DNA of 64,000 nucleotides from Klebsiella pneumoniae (GCA_945861635.1 CAMAWH010000002.1:118349-182348); one strand, 5' to 3'; counted from the stretch's first letter, positions 26,285 to 36,422 are shown. Translations and numbers: made by a program. Notes: a model not told the origin generated them from the letters alone.

Positions 26285-27586
26285 CTACGTCGCGCCGACC
26301 GCCGCAAGCGCCTTGTCGAAGGCGGCGAGGCCGTGATCGATCTCGCTCGTTTCGATGAGCATCGGCGGCGCGATGCGGAAGATGTTGCCCCAGCGTCCGC
26401 CCTTGCCGAGGAGCACCCCTTCTTTGCGGCTGGCTTCAAAGATGCGCCCGGTGATCGCCGCATCCGGCGTGCGATCCCCCGCGACCTCGTCCTCGACCAT
26501 TTCCACGGCCTGCATCAGCCCGAGGCCCCGCACCTGACCGATCTTCCGCGGATACTTCCTCTGCAATTCTTCGAGACCCGCGCGCAGGTGCGCCCCCAGA
26601 CGCGCCGAGCGCGCCGGAATGTCCTCGCGTTTCATGATGTCGAGCGTTGCAATCGCGGCGGCCATCGCCACGGGATTTCCACCGAAGGTGGAGATGGTTT
26701 GGCGGGGAATGGACTTCGCGATCTCGGGCGTGGTCATGCAATTCGCTGCAGGCATGCCATTGGCAATCCCCTTTGCCATCGTGACAATGTCCGGCGTGAC
26801 GCCGAAATGCTCGAAGCCCCACCAGTGGGTGCCGGAACGGCCAAATCCCGTCTGCACCTCGTCCGCGATGAAGACGCCACCGTACTTGCGGACGATTCCC
26901 ACCGCGACCTCAAAATACTCCTTCGGTGGCACCACAAATCCGCCCACGCCCTGCACGGGCTCAGCGAGAAAGCCCGCGATCTGCCCCGTCGTCGTGTACT
27001 GGATGAGGCTTTCAATATCCTGCGCGCACGCCAGGTCGCACGACGGATATTTCAGCTTGAACGGGCATCGGTAGCAATCCGGCTGAACGGCATGTTTGAT
27101 CCCCGCAATCTGCTGCGGGATGACGCGCCAATTGGCGTGCCCCATCAGGGACTGTGCCAGCATCGAACGCCCGCTATACCCGTTTCGCAGCGCGATGATC
27201 TCGCTCTTGCCGGTGTGCGTCATGGCGAGCATGACCGCCATCTCATCCGCCTCCGTGCCACTCGCGACGGGGAAGCTCTGCGAAATGCCTCCCGGCATGA
27301 TCCCGGCGAGCGACTCCGCGAGTTGGACGACCGGCGCCGTCGGATACAGCGTGGAAATATGCGAGAGGCGATCGATCTGCACCTTGATCGCCGTGTTTAC
27401 CTCTTCATTTGCATGGGAGAGCGACACCGTGAGGATGCCGCCGAACAAGTCGAGATATCCCTTTCCATCCGCGTCATACACCCACACGCCCTTCGCGTGG
27501 TCCACGGCAAGGGACTCGGCGTAGTAGTTCATTACTGCCGGCATCAGGAACTGTTTGTGCTTCGCACGCATTTCGTCGCTGGTCAT
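26285..27586 (-). CDS. Class III aminotransferase (AGXT2 / beta-alanine aminotransferase-like)
   Basis: DEVQTGFGRSGTHWWGFEHFGVTPDIVTMAKGIANGMP; STFGGNPVAMAAA. Confidence 0.9.
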   Translation of the reverse strand: MTSDEMRAKHKQFLMPAVMNYYAESLAVDHAKGVWVYDADGKGYLDLFGGILTVSLSHANEEVNTAIKVQIDRLSHISTLYPTAPVVQLAESLAGIMPGGISQSFPVASGTEADEMAVMLAMTHTGKSEIIALRNGYSGRSMLAQSLMGHANWRVIPQQIAGIKHAVQPDCYRCPFKLKYPSCDLACAQDIESLIQYTTTGQIAGFLAEPVQGVGGFVVPPKEYFEVAVGIVRKYGGVFIADEVQTGFGRSGTHWWGFEHFGVTPDIVTMAKGIANGMPAANCMTTPEIAKSIPRQTISTFGGNPVAMAAAIATLDIMKREDIPARSARLGAHLRAGLEELQRKYPRKIGQVRGLGLMQAVEMVEDEVAGDRTPDAAITGRIFEASRKEGVLLGKGGRWGNIFRIAPPMLIETSEIDHGLAAFDKALAAVGAT

Positions 27587-27635
27587 GAGGCCTCCGCGCG
27601 GGGAGTCTATCGCTTCCGGTGCGGCGAGTCCGCCG

Positions 27636-28733
27636 CTACCGACCCGCGCGCGCTTCTTCGGCGCTGGGCGCCGCTGCATCGCCCGGCCGCCAACGGAACC
27701 GCGTGCTCATCGGGTGCTCGACACCCTCCACCGTATCGGCGATGACGTGACCCAAGACCGGCGCGAACTTGAACGCGTGACCACTGCCGCCGGCCGCCAC
27801 CGTTACCCGCCGATCGGCAGGATCTCGCGCGATCCACAGGTGCCCGTCCGGCGTGTCGCCATACACACATGCGCGTGTATATACGAGTTCAGACCCCCTG
27901 AGATCGGGAATCGTCTGGTCGACAAACGCCCACATTCGATCAATCTCCGCGGGCGTCACGGCGCGCGGCGCACACGGGTCCACCGTCCGCCCCATGCCGT
28001 GGTTCGCAAGTTTGACGACACCCGAGGGGTGGAGCGGAAAGCCGTACCACCCCGTGTTGGAGATATCCGCACCAAACACGGGAAATCGGTCCGCGTGAAA
28101 CAACGCAGGCTCACGCGGACGAAGGTGAAACACCGGCTGTGCGGTCGCCCGGAGGACGCCGCTCAGCGACGGAAGGAGCGTCTGCGTCCATGCGCCTGCC
28201 GCAACCACAACATGCTCCCAGCCTTGCGCCAGCGCCGCGTCAACACCGACCGTTTCGCGGCGGACCTCGACCCCCAGCGTCACCGCCTCGTCCACCAGGC
28301 GCGCCATCACTCGTCCGCTCTCCACCCAGCCGCCCTCCGGATTCCAGTAGCCGTCCGCCATGCCGCGCAGCGCAACCGGGATGCGCGGCTCTAGCCGGTG
28401 ACCGCGCATCGTAAGGATACGCATGCTCTCATATTCGAAACTACCAGGTGACATGCCGGCCACAGAGGTAAACGCGACACCCGTTTCATGGAACAGCGCT
28501 TCGCCCCACGCCCGATTCCAGCCGCGCCACCTCGCCAACGCGACCTCCATCCACGCGGTGTAGGCCTCGTCCGCCCCGTAATCCAGCCGAACGATCTTCG
28601 AGATGTCCGTGCTCTCGGCGTCGGCCGCAGGCAGGTTTGACACATCTATGATACAAACGATGTGTCGCCTGCGCCGCAGTTCGATCGCGGCCGCAAGACC
28701 GAAGATTCCACCGCCGAGGATGACCACGCGCAC
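27636..28733 (-). CDS. FAD-dependent oxidoreductase (DAO / sarcosine oxidase-like)
   Basis: GTG start; VRVVILGGGIFGLAAAIELRRRRH Rossmann motif; VTVAAGGSGHAFKFAPVLG. Confidence 0.87.
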   Translation of the reverse strand: MRVVILGGGIFGLAAAIELRRRRHIVCIIDVSNLPAADAESTDISKIVRLDYGADEAYTAWMEVALARWRGWNRAWGEALFHETGVAFTSVAGMSPGSFEYESMRILTMRGHRLEPRIPVALRGMADGYWNPEGGWVESGRVMARLVDEAVTLGVEVRRETVGVDAALAQGWEHVVVAAGAWTQTLLPSLSGVLRATAQPVFHLRPREPALFHADRFPVFGADISNTGWYGFPLHPSGVVKLANHGMGRTVDPCAPRAVTPAEIDRMWAFVDQTIPDLRGSELVYTRACVYGDTPDGHLWIARDPADRRVTVAAGGSGHAFKFAPVLGHVIADTVEGVEHPMSTRFRWRPGDAAAPSAEEARAGR

Positions 28734-28867
28734 AGCCTCTCCTATCGCGCGCCGGACCGCCGAGAGCGGCGCGTTTGGGCACCAAACGCCCAAAACCAAC
28801 GAAGCCTGGCCCCACAGGTTTACGCACCGCCCCGCAAGCGGTAGCATCCGCCACCACCGGAGTCAGG

Positions 28868-30262
28868 ATGTCGATCCTCATCAAGAATGGCCGCGTCGTA
28901 ACGGCAAGTGACGACTACATTGCCGACGTATACATCGAAGGTGAAAGCGTCCGAATGATCGGGAAGAACCTACCGGTTCACCCGGATCGAACGTTCGACG
29001 CTACGGGGAAATTGGTCATTCCGGGCGGGATCGACCCGCACACCCACATGGACATGCCGTTTGGCGGTACAACCAGCGCGGACGATTTCGATACCGGCAC
29101 GCGCGCCGCCGCGTTTGGCGGCACCACGACGATCATCGATTTTGCGATTCAGTCGAAAGGCGAAAGCACCATCAAGGGTCTGGATGCGTGGCACCAGAAG
29201 GCCAGCGGAAAAGCCCATATCGACTACGCTTTCCACATGATTGTGACGGACATGCCCCACGAACGGCTGCCGGAAATGCAGCGTTTGTGCGACGAAGGCG
29301 TGACGTCCTACAAGTTGTTCATGGCGTATCCGGGCGTGCTCTACGTCGATGACGGCGTGCTGTACCGCACGTTTCGGCAAGCGGGGCTCAACGGAACCCG
29401 CATTTGCATGCACGCCGAAAATGGCATTGTCATCGATGAAATCATCCGCGAGGCCGTGGCGGACGGGAAGATCGAACCGAAGTACCATGCGCTCACCCGC
29501 CCCACGCGCATGGAGGCGGAAGGCGTGCATCGCGCCATTGCGATTGCGGAAGTTGCCAACGTGCCACTCTATATCGTGCACCTTTCGTCTGCCGACGCGC
29601 TGGAGCAGGTCAAGCTCGGTCGCATGCGCGGCGTGGATGTTCAGGCGGAGACGTGTCCGCAATATTTGTTTCTCGATTCTACGTGGTATGACCGTCCGAA
29701 CTTTGAGGGCGCCAAATGGGTCATGACGCCCGCCCTGCGCGAGAAATGGAATCAGGAAGTGCTCTGGCAGGGCCTGAAATTCGGCCACGTCGCCAGCGTC
29801 GCGACCGACCATTGTCCCTTCTGTTTCAGCGGGCAAAAGGAGTTGGGCCGGGAGTCATTCACGAAGATTCCCAACGGCGCACCCGGTGTGGAAAATCGAA
29901 TGTCACTGATGTTCAACGGCGGCGTCGTCGGCGGCCGCATCTCCCTGAACCGCTTTGTCGAGCTCACCTCGACGTCGGCCGCCAAGACGTTTGGCTTGTT
30001 TCCCAAGAAAGGAACGATCGCCGTCGGAAGTGACGCGGATATCGTCATTTTTGACCCCAATCGTAAAGAAACAATTTCGCTTCACAATCCGATTACCCAC
30101 CACATGCGTACGGACTACAGCGCGTACGAAGGGCACGAAGTGCAGGGTTGGTCCGAGGTTGTGATTTCTCGTGGCCGCGTCATCTGCAATAATGGTACGC
30201 AAGAAACGTCGGGAGGCGGCAATTTCGTGAAGCGTGCCCGGGTGGGCGAATTGCTGCGTTGA
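28868..30262 (+). CDS. Dihydropyrimidinase
   Basis: MSILIKNGRVVTASDDYIADVYIEGE; IPGGIDPHTHMDMPFGG metal site; VTSYKLFMAYPG; TDHCPF. Confidence 0.94.
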   Translation: MSILIKNGRVVTASDDYIADVYIEGESVRMIGKNLPVHPDRTFDATGKLVIPGGIDPHTHMDMPFGGTTSADDFDTGTRAAAFGGTTTIIDFAIQSKGESTIKGLDAWHQKASGKAHIDYAFHMIVTDMPHERLPEMQRLCDEGVTSYKLFMAYPGVLYVDDGVLYRTFRQAGLNGTRICMHAENGIVIDEIIREAVADGKIEPKYHALTRPTRMEAEGVHRAIAIAEVANVPLYIVHLSSADALEQVKLGRMRGVDVQAETCPQYLFLDSTWYDRPNFEGAKWVMTPALREKWNQEVLWQGLKFGHVASVATDHCPFCFSGQKELGRESFTKIPNGAPGVENRMSLMFNGGVVGGRISLNRFVELTSTSAAKTFGLFPKKGTIAVGSDADIVIFDPNRKETISLHNPITHHMRTDYSAYEGHEVQGWSEVVISRGRVICNNGTQETSGGGNFVKRARVGELLR

Positions 30263-30272
30263 CGGGGGCGGG

Positions 30273-30291
30273 CGCCGCAATTCGTGCGGCG
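30273..30291. terminator. Candidate bidirectional terminator hairpin
   Basis: CGCCGCA-attcg-TGCGGCG, perfect 7-bp stem and 5-nt loop between convergent genes; no long T-tract. Confidence 0.4.
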
Positions 30292-30305
30292 GAATGGCGG
30301 AGGCG

Positions 30306-30737
30306 CTACCGTTTCTCGCCGCACGCACGGACGGAGTCTTTCCCCGCCGCGCGGGCCTGCTGCACGTGGGCGGCCTCCAGATAGCTGCACACCGCATTGG
30401 CTTGCACGCCGTCTTCCGCGCCCTGGCCCTGCTCCCACATCAGCGCGCATTCCTCACACACGGGTTCGCCACGGCGCAGGCTTTCACCGCATTTGCAGCC
30501 GCCCATTCGCTCGGCGCAGTGCCCGCAGGCAATTTTGATACAACAATCGTATTTTCCCGCTTTTTCGAGGTCCCCAACAAGGGACCGAATTTGGTCATGG
30601 ATGGAAAGCCGGCGGGATTCCAGCGTAGCCGGTGGGGCCGGCGCCGGGTTCTCGACCCCAGGTGTGCCCGGCGTACATCCGCACGCAAGCACCAACGCCC
30701 ACCCGCATGTCACACCTATCGCCCATCGAAAGCCCAC
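30306..30737 (-). CDS. Cysteine-rich lipoprotein
   Basis: GTG start VGFRWAIGVTCGWALVLACGC; YDCCIKIACGHCAERMGGCKCGESLRRGEPVCEECALMW. Confidence 0.7.
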   Translation of the reverse strand: MGFRWAIGVTCGWALVLACGCTPGTPGVENPAPAPPATLESRRLSIHDQIRSLVGDLEKAGKYDCCIKIACGHCAERMGGCKCGESLRRGEPVCEECALMWEQGQGAEDGVQANAVCSYLEAAHVQQARAAGKDSVRACGEKR

Positions 30738-30807
30738 GAGGTCTACTATCCGCTGTGGACGGTGGGCGGCCGGTCGTTTACCCTCTCCCCGTTCGACGGG
30801 GCATTTC

Positions 30808-31845
30808 ATGCGCGCACTACCGCTGTTTCTCCTTGCAGGGTGTTCTGACTACAACGTCAGCGGAGATAACAAGCCGACCAAGGGCAGAAATCAGGACGAT
30901 ACCCACACCGTCGATACCGGCGCATCACAGGATAGCGTACCGACGGACACCACCGACTCTGGCGGCGATACGGTCACCGATAGCGGCGGGGATAGCGGTA
31001 CGGTGGAAGAACCACCGAAGGGAAAGATCGACGTGGTCCTATTAATCGACGTCGCGTATTGGTACGATTGTTACCACGCCGATTTGGCGGTGGAAGGCGC
31101 GGCGCTGATCAACGCGCTGATGGGCAGCGGCGCGAATATCGCCATTTCCGTCGCAACCTTTGACGACTACAACGTCGATGGACAATGGTACACGGCCTAC
31201 GGTGGCCTGCCGTACATCATGAAGCAGCAGCTCACCACGGACACGGGATTGTTGCTTTCAGCAGTGTCGGGTTTGGAGTTGGTCTGGGGCGGAGACGGGC
31301 CGGGAACGGGTTTTGAGGCCATCGCCCAGGCCACCAAAGGTGATGGCTATGATCAGGATTGCAACGGCAATTACGACGCCGCCTATGACATCAAACCGTT
31401 CAACCAACGCGGCTCAGACGCCTTCAACGGGGGCGTGAAGGGTACGGCGAACAGCGGGACGCCAGGCACCGGCACGATTCCCGGCGCGGGCTGGAGAGAC
31501 GGTTCGACACGCGTCGTGGTTGCGTTCGCAGAGAACGCTTTCCGTGATCGCGACGAAGGGCATGCGTTTCCCGTGGGCTCGTGCGCGGCCGTCAACACCG
31601 GCAGCGCGACGATCGCCGCACTCGGCTCGATTGGCGCCGAATTCCTGGGTGTCAACGCTTATGAATTCCAGGACGAGGATCCGGTGCTTCAGCGGCAACT
31701 GGAGGCGATCGCCAACGGAACGCACTCCAAGATCGACGCCGACGCAGACGGGGCCATCGACGACGTCGCGGTGCTGTCCGGAAGCTGGGATTGGCCCGCC
31801 ACGAGCGTGCTCGTAGCGGCCATCTGGGACGTGGCGACGCCCTGA
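30808..31845 (+). CDS. von Willebrand factor A-like domain lipoprotein
   Basis: MRALPLFLLAGCSD lipobox; Asp/Thr linker; KIDVVLLIDVAYWYDCYHAD. Confidence 0.72.
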   Translation: MRALPLFLLAGCSDYNVSGDNKPTKGRNQDDTHTVDTGASQDSVPTDTTDSGGDTVTDSGGDSGTVEEPPKGKIDVVLLIDVAYWYDCYHADLAVEGAALINALMGSGANIAISVATFDDYNVDGQWYTAYGGLPYIMKQQLTTDTGLLLSAVSGLELVWGGDGPGTGFEAIAQATKGDGYDQDCNGNYDAAYDIKPFNQRGSDAFNGGVKGTANSGTPGTGTIPGAGWRDGSTRVVVAFAENAFRDRDEGHAFPVGSCAAVNTGSATIAALGSIGAEFLGVNAYEFQDEDPVLQRQLEAIANGTHSKIDADADGAIDDVAVLSGSWDWPATSVLVAAIWDVATP

Positions 31846-31852
31846 TTCGGCG

Positions 31853-32722
31853 CTACGGAAGGTCCTTGACCATGTCCCCGTAGGTATCGGGCCGCCGATC
31901 GCGGTAGAACTGCCACGTCTGGCGGACGGTCTCGATCATCTCAAGGTCACAGTCCGCGATGACCAGTTCGTCTTCCGTTTCACTCGCCGTCGCAATGAAC
32001 TCGCCACGGGGATTGCAAATGTAGCTGGTGCCGTAGAAGCGACCGATTCCCCACGGCGCTTCCGTGCCCGTGCGATTGGATGCGGCCATGAAATACCCAT
32101 TGGCTACCGCATGGGCGGGCTGCTCCAGCTTCCAGAGATATTGCGAGAGTCCGGCGACCGTCGCGCTGGGGTTGAATACAATTTCCGCGCCATGAAGGCC
32201 GAGAAGTCGTGCGCCTTCCGGAAAGTGCCGATCATAGCAAATATAGACGCCGATACGGGCGTACTTGGTCTGAAACGTCGGGTAGCCAAGGTTGCCCGGC
32301 TTGAAGAAATACTTTTCCCAGAAACCGGACGTCTGAGGAATATGGTTCTTCCGATAAATGCCCAGCGTTGATCCATCCGCGTCGAGGACCACCGCCGTGT
32401 TGTAGTAGACGCCGGCCATGGCCTCTTCGTAGATGGGGACGACCATCGCCATGTCGTACTTGCGGCAGTACGGGCGAAGCCGCTCGACCGTCGGCCCGTC
32501 GATGCGCTCGGCGGCCTTGTACCACCGGCGATCCTGACCGGGGCAGAAATACGGCCCGTTGAAGATCTCCTGCAGGCCAAGAATCTGCACGCCAGATTCC
32601 CCGGCCTTGTCGATGAAGGGGAGGTGATGTTGGAACATCGCTTCCTGGATTTCCGCGACCGGCCGCGTTTCGTCATTGATGGGGTTTGCTGCCTGAATCA
32701 ATCCGACTTTCACGTTGCGCAT
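31853..32722 (-). CDS. Beta-ureidopropionase / N-carbamoyl-beta-alanine amidohydrolase (nitrilase superfamily)
   Basis: E-K-C triad blocks LQEIFNGPYFC, YRKNHIPQ, GVYICYDRHFPEGAR. Confidence 0.92.
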   Translation of the reverse strand: MRNVKVGLIQAANPINDETRPVAEIQEAMFQHHLPFIDKAGESGVQILGLQEIFNGPYFCPGQDRRWYKAAERIDGPTVERLRPYCRKYDMAMVVPIYEEAMAGVYYNTAVVLDADGSTLGIYRKNHIPQTSGFWEKYFFKPGNLGYPTFQTKYARIGVYICYDRHFPEGARLLGLHGAEIVFNPSATVAGLSQYLWKLEQPAHAVANGYFMAASNRTGTEAPWGIGRFYGTSYICNPRGEFIATASETEDELVIADCDLEMIETVRQTWQFYRDRRPDTYGDMVKDLP

Positions 32723-32732
32723 AGCGTTCCTT

Positions 32733-34190
32733 TTAGTAGAAGTTGCTGGTGCGGGAGGCCCCGCCGTGGTTGATGTAGACCGTTTTCGACTCGGCGTAGA
32801 ACTTCCACGCATCCGGGCCCATTTCCCTTGGCCCGACGCCCGTAGCCTTGATGCCGCCGAACGGCAGGTGCCCCTCGCCGCCCATGGTTGGCGCGTTGAC
32901 CTGCGACATTCCGGTGTCGAGTTGCTGGATGGCGGCGAACGCGCGCGTCAAATCGCGCGTGTAGACCGAGGAGGTGAGGCCGAAATCGACGGCGTTGGCC
33001 GCGTCAATCGCCTCCTGCACACTACCCACGCGAATCACCGAGAGCACCGGCCCGAAAATCTCCTCGGTGGCGATCCGCGCGTCGGCGCGCACGTGATCGA
33101 ACAGCGTCGGCGCAGGAAACCAACCGCGCGGAATCGTTTCGACCCGACCGCCGCCACACGCCAGGGTGGCTTCCGCCCGCCCAACCTCGGTGTACGAAAC
33201 GACCTTCTCCATCTGCCGCTGAGAAACGGACGGCCCCATGGTCACGCCATCCGCAAGCGGATGACCGGGGCGAATCGCCGCGCACAGCGCCGATACGCGC
33301 GCGACGAATTCGTCCGCAACGTTGTGCATGACAATGGCGCGGCTGGTGGCCGTGCACCGTTGGCCGGTCGAGCCGAACGCGCCCTGCGCCGTGGCCGCCG
33401 CCGCCTTTTCGACATCCCCGTCGTCGAATACCAGAATCGGATTTTTTCCGCCCAACTCGCACTGCACCGGCTTGTGCAACTCTCCGCATCGACGCTCGAT
33501 GAATCGCCCCACGTCGGTGCTGCCCGTAAATGAAATCGCGCGCACGAGCGGATGATCGATGATGGTTTTTGCGGGCTCGGCGTCACCGTGCACCACGTTG
33601 ACCACACCGGCGGGAAAGCCCGCCTCGACACACAACTCTGCGATGAGCTGCGCAGAGAGCGGGGTTTCGGGCGCGGGCTTCAGGACGACGGTATTTCCAG
33701 CGACCAGCGCCGGCGCCATTTTCCAGAGTGGGATGCACACCGGAAAATTCCACGGAGTGATCAAGCCCACGACGCCGTGCGGGCGCCAGAACGTGAACGC
33801 GAAGGTGCCGGCCAACTCACTGGGCACGGTAATTCCTGCCAAACGCCGCGCGTCACCTGCTGCGAATTCGACGTAGCGCAGCGCCTTGAGCACCTCTCCG
33901 CGTGCTTCACCGAGAATTTTACCTTCCTCCAACGCGAGAATGCGGGCGATTTTCTCGATGTCACGCTCAAGGAGGCGTACCAGGCGGAACAGGAACTCGC
34001 CGCGGCGCGGCGCCGGCGTATCGGCCCAGAACGGTGCAGCGGCGTGGGCGGCGGCAATGGCCGCCTCGGCATCGGCCGCGCTGCCCCGGGGAGCGCTCCC
34101 CACCCGCTCATCGATATCCGCTGGGCAGCGCACATCGGCGCGATCCGCGCTCTCGTGCCACTCACCACCCCAGAGATGCCTTGCGTCCAC
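32733..34190 (-). CDS. Aldehyde dehydrogenase family protein
   Basis: GLITPWNFP, FTGSTDVGR, CELGGKNPILVFDD, GSTGQRCTATSR, EEIFGPVLSV. Confidence 0.95.
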   Translation of the reverse strand: MDARHLWGGEWHESADRADVRCPADIDERVGSAPRGSAADAEAAIAAAHAAAPFWADTPAPRRGEFLFRLVRLLERDIEKIARILALEEGKILGEARGEVLKALRYVEFAAGDARRLAGITVPSELAGTFAFTFWRPHGVVGLITPWNFPVCIPLWKMAPALVAGNTVVLKPAPETPLSAQLIAELCVEAGFPAGVVNVVHGDAEPAKTIIDHPLVRAISFTGSTDVGRFIERRCGELHKPVQCELGGKNPILVFDDGDVEKAAAATAQGAFGSTGQRCTATSRAIVMHNVADEFVARVSALCAAIRPGHPLADGVTMGPSVSQRQMEKVVSYTEVGRAEATLACGGGRVETIPRGWFPAPTLFDHVRADARIATEEIFGPVLSVIRVGSVQEAIDAANAVDFGLTSSVYTRDLTRAFAAIQQLDTGMSQVNAPTMGGEGHLPFGGIKATGVGPREMGPDAWKFYAESKTVYINHGGASRTSNFY

Positions 34191-34231
34191 GCGCGCTCCG
34201 AAATCGCGGGGAGTCTAACGCAAAAGTGCCG

Positions 34232-36403
34232 TCACGGTTTCATGTGGAACGTCAGCGTGCCGCCGGCGGTAAGGCGATCGTGCCGGAACGTCGGTGCGGT
34301 CCACGGGATGCCGTTTAATTCCACCGACGCGACCTGCTCGCCCTTGCCGGTGCGCGTAACCGTAAATCGCCCGCCCCCGACGGCGAACGAAGCCTCGGAA
34401 AACCGCGGTACGCCGACGACATAATCGACCGTGCCCGCGATGGGATAAAATCCCAACGCCGAAAATATGTACCAGGCGGAAAGCGTTCCTGCGTCATCAT
34501 TTCCGGCCAGCCCATCGGGATCAACGAAATACCGCTCATCCTCGATCCACCGCACCCAACGCTGGGTCGCCGAGGGATCCCCCCACAGGGCGAAAAGATA
34601 CGCCGCGTGAATATCCGGTTCATTTCCGTGCCAGTACCAATCCGGCGGGGAGATCATCTGGCCCTGCGCGTCGGCGTTCTGAAAGAATGTTTCCAATCGC
34701 GCGCGTGCCGCGACGCGCCCGCCGAGCAACTCGGCCAATCCTTCGGGGTCGTGCGGGGCAAGCCAGAGGTAATGCCAGGCATTGCCCTCGACAAATTCAT
34801 CGGTCCAGAACAGCTCGTTTTCCAACTCGGTGAACGCGCCGTCCGCATTGCGCCCGTGGAAAAATCCGATCTCCGGATCGAAAACGTTCCGATAATACAG
34901 CGAGCGGTGCTTGAAATGCGCCGCATCCGCGCCTTCCCCCAACGCGACAGCCATTTGTGCGAGGGCCGCGTCGGCCCACGCAACTTCCTGTAGCCACGCC
35001 ACGCTGCCGCCGAACATATCCGCGGGATAATATCCGTACGCTTCCTCTGTCGCGACATCCATACGGGCGTTGTAGGGAATACTCCCCTCACCCATGGCCT
35101 GGGCGCGGATATGCGGCCAAGCCCGCACCGCATCCCAGTCACGGACGCCCTTGATGTAGGTGTCTGCAAGTACGATATCGGCGGGCGAGCCGATCATCGA
35201 CCCGCCATCGCCTTGGGCCACGGGCCACTTCGGAAATGCGCCCCCTTGATCCGCCATGGTCACCAAGGATTGCGCGAAATCGTTTGCCTTTTCCGGATAG
35301 AAAAGCGTGTACGCCGGGTGCGCGGTCCGGTAGGTATCCCACATCGACATGTCGGAGTGGTAGGTGAACCCCTCGGCGTGATGGAGTTGTTTGTCAAACC
35401 CGATATACGAGCCGTCCACGTCGGAATACTGCGTGGGCATTTGCAGCAGGTGGTACACGCTGGTCCAAAAAATCGTGCGTTCGGTAGTCTCTCCGCCGGT
35501 GATCGAAAACTCCGCCAACTGGGATTCCCACTCCGCCGCCGCGAGTTGGACCGTCTCGGCGATATCGCGTTCGGGCAACTCCGCGTTCAGATTCGCCAGT
35601 GCATTCTCCTCGCTCACCAGAGAAAGGCCTACCCGAATATCGGTGTCCGGCGTGACGCGGAGCCAAGCGCCGACGTCCACACCGCCCGCCGTTACGCGCC
35701 CCTCCTTCGGGTCGTTGTCTCCCCAGGTACCGAAGCCGGAAAATCCGGTATCGAATACCGCGTAGAAGTAGATACGGAAGGCGTTGGACCCGCCTGAAAA
35801 ACTCCCACTATTCGTCATGTACCCGTGAACGACACCCAACTCCTGATCGACGTTGATGGTGGCATCGACGTTGCGCCCGCCGAGCACGTGTTCGAGGTCG
35901 ATAACGACGACCGGGTCAATATTCTCAGGAAAGGTATAGGCATGCTGCCCCGCGTGCATCGTGGCGCTCAGCGAAACGGAAATGCCATTGTCGAGCGTGA
36001 CGCGGTACGAGCCGGGCGAAGCTTCCTCCTGGTCGTGGGAAAATCCGCTTCGGAAGCCGGTCGGATCCGTCTTCGTGTCATCCCACCCGTCCGTGGGCGC
36101 GAAAAGAATATCGCCTTCATCGGCCACGCCGACGCCGTGCATGTGGACGTGAGAAAATCCAAGAATATAATCGTCGTCGTAATAATATCCTGAGCAATGG
36201 TAGGCATTCAGCGCGCCCGTCACCAACGAGGTATCGGGGCCGAGCTTGACCATCCCGAACGGTACCGTTGCCGCGGGCGTTGCGCTGCCCACTCGGAAGC
36301 CCGGACCGCCCGTCCCGATCATCGGGTCAACCTCGGAGACGCGGGTGTGCGGCAACGGTCGCACGCTGTCAATGACAACACATGAAAGCAAGAGCGGTAG
36401 CAC
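34232..36403 (-). CDS. GH92 family glycosidase (alpha-mannosidase-like) lipoprotein
   Basis: GTG start VLPLLLSC lipobox; VDPMIGTGGPGF, TPAATVPFGMVKLGPDT, MSMWDTYRTAHP, GNDDAGTLSAWYIFSALGFYP. Confidence 0.92.
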   Translation of the reverse strand: MLPLLLSCVVIDSVRPLPHTRVSEVDPMIGTGGPGFRVGSATPAATVPFGMVKLGPDTSLVTGALNAYHCSGYYYDDDYILGFSHVHMHGVGVADEGDILFAPTDGWDDTKTDPTGFRSGFSHDQEEASPGSYRVTLDNGISVSLSATMHAGQHAYTFPENIDPVVVIDLEHVLGGRNVDATINVDQELGVVHGYMTNSGSFSGGSNAFRIYFYAVFDTGFSGFGTWGDNDPKEGRVTAGGVDVGAWLRVTPDTDIRVGLSLVSEENALANLNAELPERDIAETVQLAAAEWESQLAEFSITGGETTERTIFWTSVYHLLQMPTQYSDVDGSYIGFDKQLHHAEGFTYHSDMSMWDTYRTAHPAYTLFYPEKANDFAQSLVTMADQGGAFPKWPVAQGDGGSMIGSPADIVLADTYIKGVRDWDAVRAWPHIRAQAMGEGSIPYNARMDVATEEAYGYYPADMFGGSVAWLQEVAWADAALAQMAVALGEGADAAHFKHRSLYYRNVFDPEIGFFHGRNADGAFTELENELFWTDEFVEGNAWHYLWLAPHDPEGLAELLGGRVAARARLETFFQNADAQGQMISPPDWYWHGNEPDIHAAYLFALWGDPSATQRWVRWIEDERYFVDPDGLAGNDDAGTLSAWYIFSALGFYPIAGTVDYVVGVPRFSEASFAVGGGRFTVTRTGKGEQVASVELNGIPWTAPTFRHDRLTAGGTLTFHMKP

Positions 36404-36422
36404 GTCGGAAGAATAGCCCGAG

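Noticed and set aside
26333-27745. 470-aa + strand ORF over the aminotransferase
   Set aside because: Antisense shadow, Arg/His-rich; the aminotransferase motifs are on the - strand.
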